A stretch of DNA of 64,000 nt from Metarhizium brunneum (lineage: Eukaryota > Ascomycota > Sordariomycetes > Hypocreales > Clavicipitaceae): NCBI RefSeq assembly GCF_013426205.1, contig NC_089424.1, positions 2,356,001 through 2,420,000 on the forward strand, written 5' to 3'. The stretch's first letter is position 1, and each line of letters starts with the position of its first letter. The translations under genes were made by a program, and so were the position numbers. Below the pieces are notes generated by a model that was not told the origin of the DNA, did not search any database, and saw only the letters and a program-made list of their open reading frames with translations. This document shows positions 22,258 through 31,960 of this stretch, in pieces.

Positions 22258-23999
22258 CGTGAGTATGCATGTCAGCCGTCTCATTTACCTGACCTGCCTG
22301 GACGTGGGGTCAGATATGCATCTACCCTTGGATTCCTTGAACTGGCTTCTGCAAGCTATGGTCACCTGCCTCAACAGCCCCACGACGTACACCTCCACTG
22401 CCTCGTTGCAATATCAATAAATCAATTGGCTCGTCTTTACCGGCATGTCTGCAGGCAGCTGCCAGACCAGGGATAGGGGAGATTATGACGAAGTGTAGGA
22501 AGCGGAGTCAGCAGCAAATCTCGAAGGGCATAGTCAAACACGCTCGCTGTACAATACCCTCGATGCACCAACTCCACTTCCACGGCCACGTCAAGAAAAA
22601 AAAAGGTTTACTGTCTTGGGCTGGCTCAAGCGGAAACATCTCGTCGTATCATTCCACGATTTCGCAAGCCGGTCTCGGCTCACAATCATCCCATGTACTT
22701 TTATATTACTATTTAATCGGTTATTTTCCTTGGCCTTGGCAAAGATTGCATTCTGCTACACCTGCATACAGCTCATTTCGGGGAGACTTTGTAGGAGGTT
22801 ACCCGTCGGCATTTTGTCTTTTCTACTATAGAGGGCATTGCTTGGATACAGGGGGACTCGGGTTTCTTTTCTTGCATGTTTTGTTTCTTTGGTTGGCAGG
22901 CGCAAGTCATCGCTGATACCCTCACAAATGCGACGTGGTTTTTTTGGATTGTACGCCTTGAGATGTGAGGAAGAGTAATGACTGGAACGTTGGGATAACG
23001 GGGAGATATAGACTACCACCAAGACTTCATAATAGAAGCTGCTTTACACAAACTGTCCACTGATCGCTCGGTGTTGACGTTTGGCATGCCATTTTTAGCG
23101 CACCAGTTGACCCTCTGACAAGACAGCCTTCAAATGCTGGCTATTGTATCGTTGTACCTCCCCGCATCAACAAACTCTCCTGCTGCCGGCTAGAAGGTCT
23201 TGTCATACCACTGCCAAACCGTCAATTGGACGCAAACGGGGAGTCTTGTGCCAAGAGGCTCGGTGGTCTGTTCTGGCCACGCCAAAAGTCTCCAGCGTCG
23301 CGGCTTGGTTGTTTGGCTGCTCCGAAACGCCGCCGTTCGTGACTGGTCAAGAAGGAGCCACCATACACCAGTGAGGCAGGTGGGGAAGCACGATCGAATA
23401 CTAGTACCAGACAGTGCTACTACAAAGAATCTCTGCAGGAAGAGACGGCGACACATGGACGGAGTGGTTTAGCCGTACTGGCCAACACGACAAGTACTTG
23501 ACATGAATAATACGGAGTAACTGCTGCTACTAGCACTAGCAAGCAGTAGCACTACCACCACCACCAAGGCTCGCGTTGCGCAAGGGGCGTGCGGACTGGT
23601 TGAGACAAGGGCGGCGTTGCCGACAACCATGGGCGCTTAGCTAGGGCGCTGCTGGCGTCCGAATTGGAACATTCGAACACTTACAATCGATGACACGGCG
23701 ACGACGACGCGCAGCGGCTTTCGAGGGAGCACGCCGGGCCCTGTCAGTCGCGGAAACCTTGGCATTGGCACTGACGGGCACTGCAGTAGCTGCTTCATCT
23801 GCGTAATTTTTTTTTAAGGTTTCGCGACGTGTTTGACGTTTTGGAGACCCAACGTGCGCTGCTGGCGTGAAAGGCGGCACTAGCAAGACGGACTTGCTCC
23901 CCGGCAAGCAAATTCGACAGATAGAGTTTTGGGCCGGCGTCACGATCCGGAGTTTCTCCACGTTCCAAGAGCGGCGGGCTCGCCGGCCCCCTTTTGTCG

Positions 24000-24020
24000 C
24001 TTGCTTGCTTGCTTGCTTGT
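24000..24020. repeat. Tetranucleotide repeat (TTGC)5
   Basis: Five tandem TTGC units form a simple microsatellite in noncoding DNA. No function is suggested. Confidence 0.7.
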
Positions 24021-25093
24021 GGGAGAGTTTTGTGATCGTGGTGTTAAACCGTTAGGAGTAAGTTTGTTTCCGGGCAGAAAGCAGCAGGAAGGATGTGTTC
24101 TGTCTTACGAGTGGCTTTTTTTGTGTGTGTTTGTGTGAGCGGTACGTATTTTATTTGACTTCCTTTCTTTTAATTTAGCCGGAATGTGGGGGCAGTGCTC
24201 ACATCTGAAGAGATAAGAGAACAATTACCCAAGGGATGAAAGGTGCCAGGATGTATGTACTTTGCAATCTTGTATCTTGATCCAATTTTTTTTCCTCTTT
24301 TTTTTTCCTGTGAGAACATTGAATGTCAAGCAGGATTTCGACTCTTGAAAGACGGGGATGTGGGTTCTTTTGCCAAAGTGGGCGGCTAAAATGGGCCGGG
24401 AACCTTGGACTCATCAAGTCCCTCGATTTCGAAATTACCGATGCTACTAATGCAGGGACACAGCCCTTGGCTCCAGCAAAGCTATAATCGCTGTGTTAAG
24501 TCATGTTATATCGCAATTTGCCACATTCTGATTCACGCACGCCCAGCTTAATTTTGCAACGTGAAGCATTGTCCCTAATAAAAAACACATGCAGGTACAG
24601 ACGGGGGTCTAGACTTTGAGCCTCGTGGGCTGCAAACATTTTGTTTTTGACAAATTGCACGACTCGGCACTATCCAAAGGTCTGTGCGACTCCCAGTGGT
24701 CTGATGTCTATACTTGGTAAGGCTTATGTCACAGGTTTCATGGCCGTTTCTGGAATTCGTGTGCTGCTGCGGTGTAACGCTCGCTTGGCATGTTGGGGGG
24801 AAAAATGTGTTTGCTCTGAGGTGCATGCAACATGTTGTGATTTGTCTTGGAGAATTAATAATAGCTCGGCAACTCGGGTTGTGAAAGTGTCTGTGGGCCA
24901 GACTATCTGTTCCTGATCGTCAGGGGTTGTGAATCATGGTGAGGGGAGGAAGAGGAAAAAAAAAACTTGACACTGTGGGCTTTGACGTCCTATTCTTCAC
25001 GTTGTATCTTTTGACGAGCTGCAGGTGGTGCGTCGGATATGAGACGACCATCCAAGTGGGCACTTTGATATTGCTTGTGCCTGCCCCAGGTTC

Positions 25094-25164
25094 CAGGTAC
25101 CTACCTAGGTAGGCACTTACTTACTTTAGGTAAGGGTACTTTAGGTAGGTAGGTAGGTACATAC
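25094..25164. repeat. Dense TACCTA/TAGGTA/GTAC repeat patch
   Basis: The patch holds GGTACCTACCTAGGTAGG, then TTACTTAC, two TTTAGGTA words and a (GGTA)4 run. Most of it can pair with itself through TACCTA/TAGGTA complementarity. It lies about 660 bases upstream of the SAM37 start. Confidence 0.55.
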
Positions 25165-25827
25165 GACAGCCGTCGTGGGCTCGTGGCTGGCATGCAACCG
25201 TCTATTTTCTGCTCTCGGAATATGGTGCCCATGCTGGTATTGAAACATGCTGCAGTTTGCTGCAAGACGTACAACACGTAAGATCTGACGCGGATCAAGG
25301 CAGTTTCATCGGGAAATGGGCAAGGCTACCGAAACTGTCGCGGAGTGATGCTCTCCGCAAGTGCCTCATATTTTGTCCCGAGCCAATGTCTCGCACTCCG
25401 TGTCGGCTGGCCTTCCTCAAACGGTTCCGAAGCGATCCATGTGCAAAAGTTGAGTTGAACCTGTTGATCATTCCATTCGTCACATGACCACGTGGGAAGA
25501 TAGGCGCCGTGGCTTGCTGCGGCGCTGAGTTCTAAATCGGGCTCATCGTCCCCACGGCTGCAGGCCAGCCTTGTCAAGCTTGCATCTCCAATGCCGTGTC
25601 CACTTCCACGTATTGCAATCTATTGCATTCCGTACTCCGTACCTTGCTCCAGACATCTGCGCGGCCAACACCACCATAGCCTGTCACCACCCCCCCAGAT
25701 TTTCCTAGCCGAGCCGCGTCAACGGAGGTGATTGATCTTCTTGCGGCGCGCTAACGGACTCCCAAGGGTGTGACGACGGCAAAGCCAGCATTTTGAAACA
25801 ACGCATTGAGCTTGGCCAAACCACACC

Positions 25828-27170
25828 ATGTTGGAGCTTCATGTCTGGGGACCAGCCTTTGGCCTAGCCTCTATTGACGCAGAGTGCCTCGCGATCATCA
25901 CGTATCTTCGCAATGCGCTTCCTGCCAGCGGCTGGCGCCTCATCCCGAGCAACCGTCCTTCCGCATCCCCATCAAGTATGCCCAACCATTGAGCATCATT
26001 CACGGTGCTGTCCACTTTGACCTCAAACCATCTGACCGCCTCCGAGCAGATCTTCTCCCCGCTCTCGACCATGCCGGCACATGGGTTAGCGGTTATCACG
26101 CAATAGTAAACTACCTCACTTCCAAGTCACTCTGTACAAACCTCGATGCGAATTTGGACCCTGTCCAGCAAGCAGACACCATTGCATACGGTGCTTACTT
26201 GCTGGCCAACGCCGCGCCCCTCGTCGATCTGTCTCTCTACGTCTCGGCCGCGAACTGGTCCGCAACAACAAGACCGGCCTATAGCGCCTTGTTACCATTT
26301 CCCTTGACATGGACCCTGCCGCCGCTGATACGAGCCGAGGCTGCTCAGCGCGCGGAGCATCTTGGTCTCGCCGAGCTGGATACAGACTTTGATCCTAATG
26401 GCGGACTGCATTTGACTGCTGGCCGGGACGCCTTGCCCGAAACATTTCGTAGGCATTTGCCCGCGCGGACGAAGAAGACTGTGCGAGAGGAGATGACGCC
26501 TGAACAGGCTGCTGCTATACGGTTGTATGGGTTGGCGGAGGACTGTCTATCCGTTGTGAATTCGTTGCTGGGAGAGAGCAGTTTAGAGGACAAGTCGCCT
26601 CGTTTCTTCGGCGGAAGCCGTCCATCCTCTTTGGATTGCCTGGCATATGGGTTCCTGGCACTTATGGTAGTGCCGGATGTCCCCAGAAGCTTCCTCAAGG
26701 ACTGGATTGGCGCGGAGACCCCACGGCTCGTCACGTTCGTAGAGTCAATGGCTCCCGCTGATTTAACATGGTCTCCTACGGCAGCCCCTTCGATTTTGGG
26801 CTCAACTACACGCGTAGCTGACTCCATCTTACGAAATATTCCCAGCGTTGGAGAACATTATGCCAATGAAATGCGGTATAGAACGGAAGTTGGCGTGAAG
26901 GGCCTGGATCAGAGGGCTTTGATGATGATGATGAGCGTCATGCTTACAGGTGCTGCCGTCGGATACGGTTTACACATGTACAAGAGCCTACAGCCATTTG
27001 GGGCCAGAACACAAGTTTGGAGACAGCTCCGTGGTACATCTAGGTTGAGCCAGTTTGGGGACCTTGGCAATATGCTCAGCAGTGCCATAGGAGCATATCA
27101 ACCGGATCCAATCCCCACTGGAAATACTTCAAGTGGTCGCCTTGTGGAGGTTGACTCGGAGGTGGATTAA
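25828..27170 (+). CDS. SAM37: SAM37/metaxin-like mitochondrial outer-membrane protein
   Basis: This is a subunit of the SAM/TOB complex, which inserts beta-barrel proteins into the mitochondrial outer membrane. Exon 1 is 25828-25975 and exon 2 is 26050-27170. The 74-nt intron starts GTATGC and ends GCAG after a CTGAC branch site; the product is about 422 residues. Exon 1 gives the family N-terminus MLELHVWGPAFGLASIDAEC (thioredoxin/GST-like Tom37 fold). The spliced junction reads PSNLLPALDHAGTWVSGY, continuing the conserved pattern. A GST-C-like helical region follows. Near residue 375 there is a hydrophobic stretch containing four consecutive Met (LMMMMSVMLTGAAVGYGL), a probable outer-membrane helix. 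An unspliced ATG at 25884 is out of the true frame. The gene converges with GAB1, with 217 bases between stops. Confidence 0.85.
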
Positions 27171-27387
27171 TACATCAAAAAGGCACATAGAGTCAGATAC
27201 CCGTTCCGCTGTGGGACACCAAGTGTACAATATGTAATGAATAGTTAATTTTCAATTTTTGAAGGACGTGGTCTGACCCCTTTCCATGACGCCATTCTAT
27301 GCATACTCATACAAAACACTTTTTGGCCCACTCCCTGTTTCTAATATTTTCTTTCACTGTTTATCATCGTTCTGAGGGCTCAATACT

Positions 27388-28845
27388 CTAGATTTGCTTT
27401 ACCTCCTTGCCAATCATGTCGGGCCGCTCAACCTCCCACTCGTCTCTTAATACGGCAAATGTCAAATCCGTGACCAACAAGCTCTGGCCCAAACTCCAAA
27501 CCAGCGTAATAGCGTAGAAGAAGTTTGCGTTTCCGCTGCCGGCGTATATCCACAGGTGGTAAAACGCGGGGCCCAGGAACGTGGCGTACAGGAGCGTGGC
27601 AGACGCAACGTAGGTGTACCTCATGAGCGGGAAGACGTGCCGGAACAGCGGGAGCATGGCGAGAAACAGGCTCGCGTCGGCGATGGAAGGGTACGGCTTG
27701 AAGATGGAGAAGATGCCCAGGAGAAGGGTCAGCACGGCGAGGGGCTGCGTTCGCAGGCGGATCGTCAGGCCGCCCACGTACGCCGCGAGGTGGAGCCAGA
27801 AGACGGCGAGGAAGAAGGCCCGGAAGGAGTCGAACATCTCGATGAAGAAGTACCACCACAGGCCGACGTTGGGGGTGAGGTCGGACAGCGTGAGCTGGAT
27901 GCCATACGTGCGGGAGAGGAACTCCCACGAGTTGCCGGTGAGCACAAAGGACATGCCCAGGAGGAGGCCGAGGCAGACGGCGGTGATGGCGACGCATTTG
28001 GCGCCGAATGCGACGGCGCTGGCGGTGCGGCGGGCTTCGGGCTGGCGGTCAAAGGAGAGGAGCACGAGCGGCGGCAGGAGGAGGATTGGGTACATGGACA
28101 GGTAGGAGGCGAAGGAGAGGGCGATCATGGCGTTGAACGCGGAGCCTTGGATGGCTTTGGATATGGCGTGGAGGATGGCGCATGTCGTGAAGATGCTGGT
28201 GGATCGGCCGATGCAGCTGGCTATTGTGAAGGGGTTAAAGAGGAATCTGGGACATGTCATTGTCAGTTTTAGTATTTTTGCAAAGCTCTTCGACGTACAG
28301 GCTGGATTTAACTACTTACGCGGCGGCCACTGCTAATCCACACGCTCGTTTCGCTCTCCGCGGAGACGTAAACAGCCTCGACTGCCCGGCTTCGCCTGAA
28401 TTCGCAATTGTACAAAGCGCATCGGCGCTCAGCAAGTCGACCAGTATATAGAGAACCGACGTGAAGATGGGCCAGGTTTTGACGCTTGGGAGCAGCGAAA
28501 ACAGCGGTAGTAGCAGCGGTGCCTGGTGGTAGACACCGCCATCGTAGGGCCACACATTGTGGTTGTAGAGGAACAGTCCTTCTTGTACTGCAAAAAGGAG
28601 GAGAGAGAGACGTCAGCTTCCTGCGTCTGGGAGCTAGTTGAAGGGGCTGTCGCGAGGTCATGTCGAGACGGAGCCGAAATACGGGCGCACTTACATCGCT
28701 TGAAGCTCGTGACGGGGGTGGAAATCTCTACACGGCCGGTCAAGAGGTCTGGCAGCCCGGGGAAGGCCACGGTAAGAAGGAGTCGGAGGACGGCAGCGCC
28801 AGCGTAGACGCCAGCTTTGCCTCGCAATGTCATGGTTGAGGCCAT
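27388..28845 (-). CDS. GAB1: GPI transamidase subunit PIG-U (GAB1/CDC91)
   Basis: This multi-pass ER membrane protein belongs to the GPI transamidase complex, which attaches GPI anchors to proteins. Three exons are inferred: 28845-28695, 28587-28320 and 28246-27388. The introns are 107 and 73 nt with GTAAGT donors; the product is about 425 residues. Family features include the N-terminal RLLLTVAFPGLPDLLTGRVE, and STPVTSFKRLQEGLFL across the first splice. YDGGVYHQAPLLLPLF in exon 2 and FLFNPFTIASCIGRSTS across the second splice are also present. Exon 3 contains eight or more hydrophobic stretches. The length is close to yeast Gab1 (394) and human PIGU (435). A long antisense ORF on the plus strand is a composition artefact. 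The gene is divergent from NOP7. Confidence 0.9.
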
Positions 28846-28976
28846 GGCACTTGGTCAGGCCATTGCTTGGGTGCGAGGAGGGGAGACGCGCTGGCCGGAG
28901 AGTGTGATGCCGTCGCGGTATGGAGGCCACTTGGCACCTCGGATTCACGGGCCGATGGTTGGAGGTGTGAAGTGGA

Positions 28977-29002
28977 GTATGTACTCCGTATGTGTACATA
29001 CG
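28977..29002. repeat. Composite TACTCCGTA + TGTACATAC module
   Basis: GTATGTACTCCGTATG is followed directly by TGTACATACG. This has the two words of the 13751 module in a different orientation. It lies in the GAB1/NOP7 promoter, about 130 bases upstream of the GAB1 start. Confidence 0.5.
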
Positions 29003-29300
29003 CACTTGGTTTGACTTGGACCACCACCGCTGACGTGCATGTTTTCGATTTCATAATAGGCGGCGGGTGCCATCAATTGAAAGATTAAAAGTGAATTATT
29101 GAGCAGATGTACGGAGCACGTTTTACTCGATGCATTCATTCGGGGCGAACTGTCTGGCTATGGATGGCAGTTTCGCCAGAGGGTGTCCCCACGATCCCGG
29201 GGAGGAAACATTTGGGCTCTGGAACAAAAGTTTGTATTCTCCCGAAATACTTGCAGACATGATGGCGGCAATGTAACTGGGACATGGAACAATTTGCTTC

Positions 29301-29372
29301 TTACTTATGTACCCTAAGTACTTGAGTACACCTAGCGTCCGGTACTTTGAGGTACTCCGTAAGCACAGGTAG
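29301..29372. repeat. GTAC/TACTCCGTA patch
   Basis: The patch contains TACCCTAAGTACTTGAGTAC, GGTACTTTGAGG, TACTCCGTAAG and CAGGTAGG within 72 bases. It combines the GTAC-palindrome family with one exact TACTCCGTA word at 29353. It is about 240-300 bases upstream of the NOP7 start. Confidence 0.5.
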
Positions 29373-29606
29373 GCCTGGTTCGTGCAACAATCCGGGCGGT
29401 GAGATGTTGGGTTGCCAGCAACAGGGGCTCGCATCACGCTAAACGCAAAACGGTTGGAGACTTGGGCGGTGCCGTCTGGCAATAAAATTTCCGGTCAACA
29501 TTGGAACTCCAAAAAAAAAAAAGTTCAGAAATAGCAGAAGGCCGCCCCGCTGCCCTTTCCAGACCAGAAAAACCCTCCAGACGATTCGAGGTCAATTCAA
29601 ACGGCA

Positions 29607-31598
29607 ATGGGTCGGATAAAGAAGAAGGGCCAGGCCGGCGCGGCCAAAAACTACGTCACGCGAAACCAGGCCATTCGAAAACTTCAAATTAGCTTGCCTG
29701 ACTTCCGTCAGCTCTGTATTTGGAAGGGCATCTACCCTCGCGAACCTCGGAGCAAGAAGAAGGTCTCCAAGTCCTCGACTGCCTCGACCACCTTTTACTA
29801 CGCCAAGGATATTCAGTATCTCCTCCACGAACCACTCCTGCAAAAGTTCCGGGACCAAAAGGTTTTGGAAAAGAAAATTTCCAAGGCATTGGGTCGTGGT
29901 GATGTCGGCGATGCCAAGCGACTCGAAGGAAACGCTTCCCGACCAGACAAGACCGGCAAGCCTCGATACACTCTTGATCATGTCGTTCGCGAGCGCTACC
30001 CTACCTTTGTTGATGCACTGAGAGATTTGGATGATTGTCTGTCCATGCTGTTTCTCTTTGCCAACCTACCGTCCACCTCTAGCGTTCCAGCCAAGATGAT
30101 TGCTCGCTGCGAGAGACTCTGCCTCGAGTTCCAGCACTACCTGATTGTCTCCCGAAGCTTGACCAAGTCCTTCCTTTCTATCAAGGGTATCTACTACCAG
30201 GCCAACATACAAGGCGAGGATATCCTCTGGTTGGTGCCTTACAAGTTTAACCAGAGAATTGTTGGCGACGTCGACTTCAGAATCATGGGCACTTTTGTCG
30301 AGTTTTACATGACCCTCTTGAGTTTCGTCAATTTCCGGCTATACACCTCCATCGGTATCAAGTACCCGCCCAAGTTTGACGCCGTCAAGGATGAGAACGC
30401 CGCCGAGCTTGGCGCTTTCACTCTCGAAGGCAAAGCCCTGGTCGGCGCTGAGGAACCAAAGAAGTTGGAAGATGCTTCACATAAGCCTGACCCTAAGACT
30501 CAGGCTGCCGTCAACAAGGTTCTGAAGACTCTTCAGAATGGCCACGCAACAGATGGCACGGAAGAGACCGAGAATGGGGCCACTGAGACTGAAGAAGCAA
30601 ACGCGAGCGCCATTGACAAGTTTGAACCTGCGGCTCCTGGTGGCGATGTGCTGATGCAGCCGTCTGCTAATGGAAGCGATCACAAGACCTTGTTCTCCAA
30701 TTTCACTTTCTACCTCTCTCGTGAAACTCCTCGACAATCTCTTGAATTTATCTTGAAAGCATTTGGCTGCAAGCGTGTTGGATGGGACCCTGTCCTGGGT
30801 GGCGGAGCCTTCACAACAGATGAGTTGGATCCCAATATCACGCATCAGATTGTCGACAGACCCCCTATCCAAGCGGCAATGGAAGAAGATGGCGACGCTG
30901 AAGATAATCAAACATCACAAAAGTTGGCTGCCAATCGTCGGGTCCCAGGCCGGACTTACGTTCAGCCCCAGTGGGTGTGGGATTGCATCAACGATGTGGA
31001 ACTCAAGGAGCCTCACCTGTACGGTCCCGGAGCATCTTTGCCGCCTCATCTAAGTCCCTTCGTCCAGAGCGTCCAAGGTTCATACGATCCTACAGTGCCT
31101 TTAGAGGAGCAGGAGCCTGAAGAAGAGGCTCTGGAGGCTGATGAGGACGGCGACGAAACCGTTGAGGGCATGGACGTTGCCGAAGACGAGGATGAGGATG
31201 AGGACGAAGAAGGCGAAGATGAGGACGGGGACGGGGACGAGGGCGAGGGCGATGGCGATGCTGAGAAAATGGAAGAAGATGTTCAGGAAGAGGACGAAGA
31301 TGAGGACGAGGCTGCTCTCCGACAGCAAGAACTCGAGGCGGAGCTGACAGGCGCCTCTGTCGAGGCCAAGACTACTAATGGTAAGGCCAAGGCTAAGGAA
31401 CAAGCGCGAAAAGCTTTACGCAAGAGGGCCAAGGAAGAAGCTGAGGATCTTGAGCGTGCAAAGGGTATGCTGAGCAAGAAGAAGAGGAAGCTCTACGAGC
31501 AGATGATCTACACAAATAACAAGAAGAGCGCAGAAGACCAAAAGCTAAGAGCAAAGAGAAGAAAGCTGGAAAAGGAAAAGGGCAAGGGCAAGGCGTAA
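29607..31598 (+). CDS. NOP7: Pescadillo homolog, PeBoW complex subunit
   Basis: NOP7/PES1 works with Erb1 and Ytm1 in nucleolar maturation of 5.8S and 25S rRNA and assembly of the 60S subunit. The gene is intronless and encodes 663 residues. The N-terminal pescadillo domain is obvious from [20 protein letters not shown] and from [15 protein letters not shown] domain spans about residues 362-473, with the family Trp in [10 protein letters not shown]. The C-terminal third has a long Asp/Glu tract encoded by GA-rich codons, then a Lys/Arg-rich probable coiled coil ending in basic residues ([16 protein letters not shown]). That gives the usual nucleolar acidic-basic tail. The start follows a short purine-rich leader. 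Confidence 0.96.
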   Translation: MGRIKKKGQAGAAKNYVTRNQAIRKLQISLPDFRQLCIWKGIYPREPRSKKKVSKSSTASTTFYYAKDIQYLLHEPLLQKFRDQKVLEKKISKALGRGDVGDAKRLEGNASRPDKTGKPRYTLDHVVRERYPTFVDALRDLDDCLSMLFLFANLPSTSSVPAKMIARCERLCLEFQHYLIVSRSLTKSFLSIKGIYYQANIQGEDILWLVPYKFNQRIVGDVDFRIMGTFVEFYMTLLSFVNFRLYTSIGIKYPPKFDAVKDENAAELGAFTLEGKALVGAEEPKKLEDASHKPDPKTQAAVNKVLKTLQNGHATDGTEETENGATETEEANASAIDKFEPAAPGGDVLMQPSANGSDHKTLFSNFTFYLSRETPRQSLEFILKAFGCKRVGWDPVLGGGAFTTDELDPNITHQIVDRPPIQAAMEEDGDAEDNQTSQKLAANRRVPGRTYVQPQWVWDCINDVELKEPHLYGPGASLPPHLSPFVQSVQGSYDPTVPLEEQEPEEEALEADEDGDETVEGMDVAEDEDEDEDEEGEDEDGDGDEGEGDGDAEKMEEDVQEEDEDEDEAALRQQELEAELTGASVEAKTTNGKAKAKEQARKALRKRAKEEAEDLERAKGMLSKKKRKLYEQMIYTNNKKSAEDQKLRAKRRKLEKEKGKGKA

Positions 31599-31960
31599 TA
31601 AGGATTGTTCTGATATTGTGAATAAAATGCGTTTTAGATGAAAGTTATATGGGCCTTTGTGATCGATGACTGCACGCAAGTCTGTGCATTTCAAAGGGAG
31701 TCTTTCCAAAGTTCCTTCCAAATTGCTATCAAGCGTGTGGCGCCAGCTCTTCGTGCCGTGTGGAGCCCCTCCAACCTACCACCTCCAACCAACCTTGGCT
31801 ACAATTTTGCCAACTACATCTGACATCCACGCGCTAGCAGCGCCAGCTTACCACTTTTTCATGACGGCAAAGAGCACCGTCTCCAAATAAAAACGACCTT
31901 CCCTTCAACATTGTAATGCATGAAGAGGCGCCCATGTCCATCTGATGGCATGCTTTGAGT
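31599..31960 (+). promoter_or_regulatory. Intergenic region NOP7-RRN9 with two upstream ORFs
   Basis: These 362 bases hold the NOP7 3' UTR and the promoter of the next gene. Two short ATG ORFs precede the main start: 31916-31945 (9 residues), and 31945-32004 (19 residues), whose ATG overlaps the first stop as TGATG. The second overlaps the main ATG at 31961, so it could limit translation. Confidence 0.5.

Larger units (their letters stand above)
22258..25827. other. Gene-poor stretch, 5' flank of SAM37
   Basis: There is no recognisable gene in these 3.6 kb. Visible items are a TTGC tetranucleotide run at about 24000-24020, a TACGGAGTA word at 23511, a TACTCCGTA word at 25633 and a dense TACCTA/TAGGTA patch at 25094-25164. 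The last 150 bases should hold the SAM37 promoter. ORFs here mostly begin at non-ATG codons or overlap in antisense. Confidence 0.5.
28846..29606. promoter_or_regulatory. Divergent promoter, GAB1 / NOP7
   Basis: These 761 bases lie between divergent start codons. They contain a composite motif module at 28977-29002 and a second GTAC/TACTCCGTA patch at 29301-29372. An A run at about 29510 lies just before the NOP7 leader. No gene is seen. Confidence 0.55.

Noticed and set aside
22485..22916. 143-codon plus-strand ORF
   Set aside because: It crosses an A run and becomes Phe/Tyr/Trp-rich without domain pattern. It is probably untranslated DNA.
24641..24916. Cys-rich 91-codon frame that could suggest a small secreted protein
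   Set aside because: The frame begins at TTG with no upstream ATG and no signal peptide. The Cys content fits chance translation.
27556..28272. 238-codon plus-strand ORF rich in Glu, Gly and Arg
   Set aside because: It is antisense to the GAB1 third exon. Its biased composition mirrors the hydrophobic codons of the real gene.
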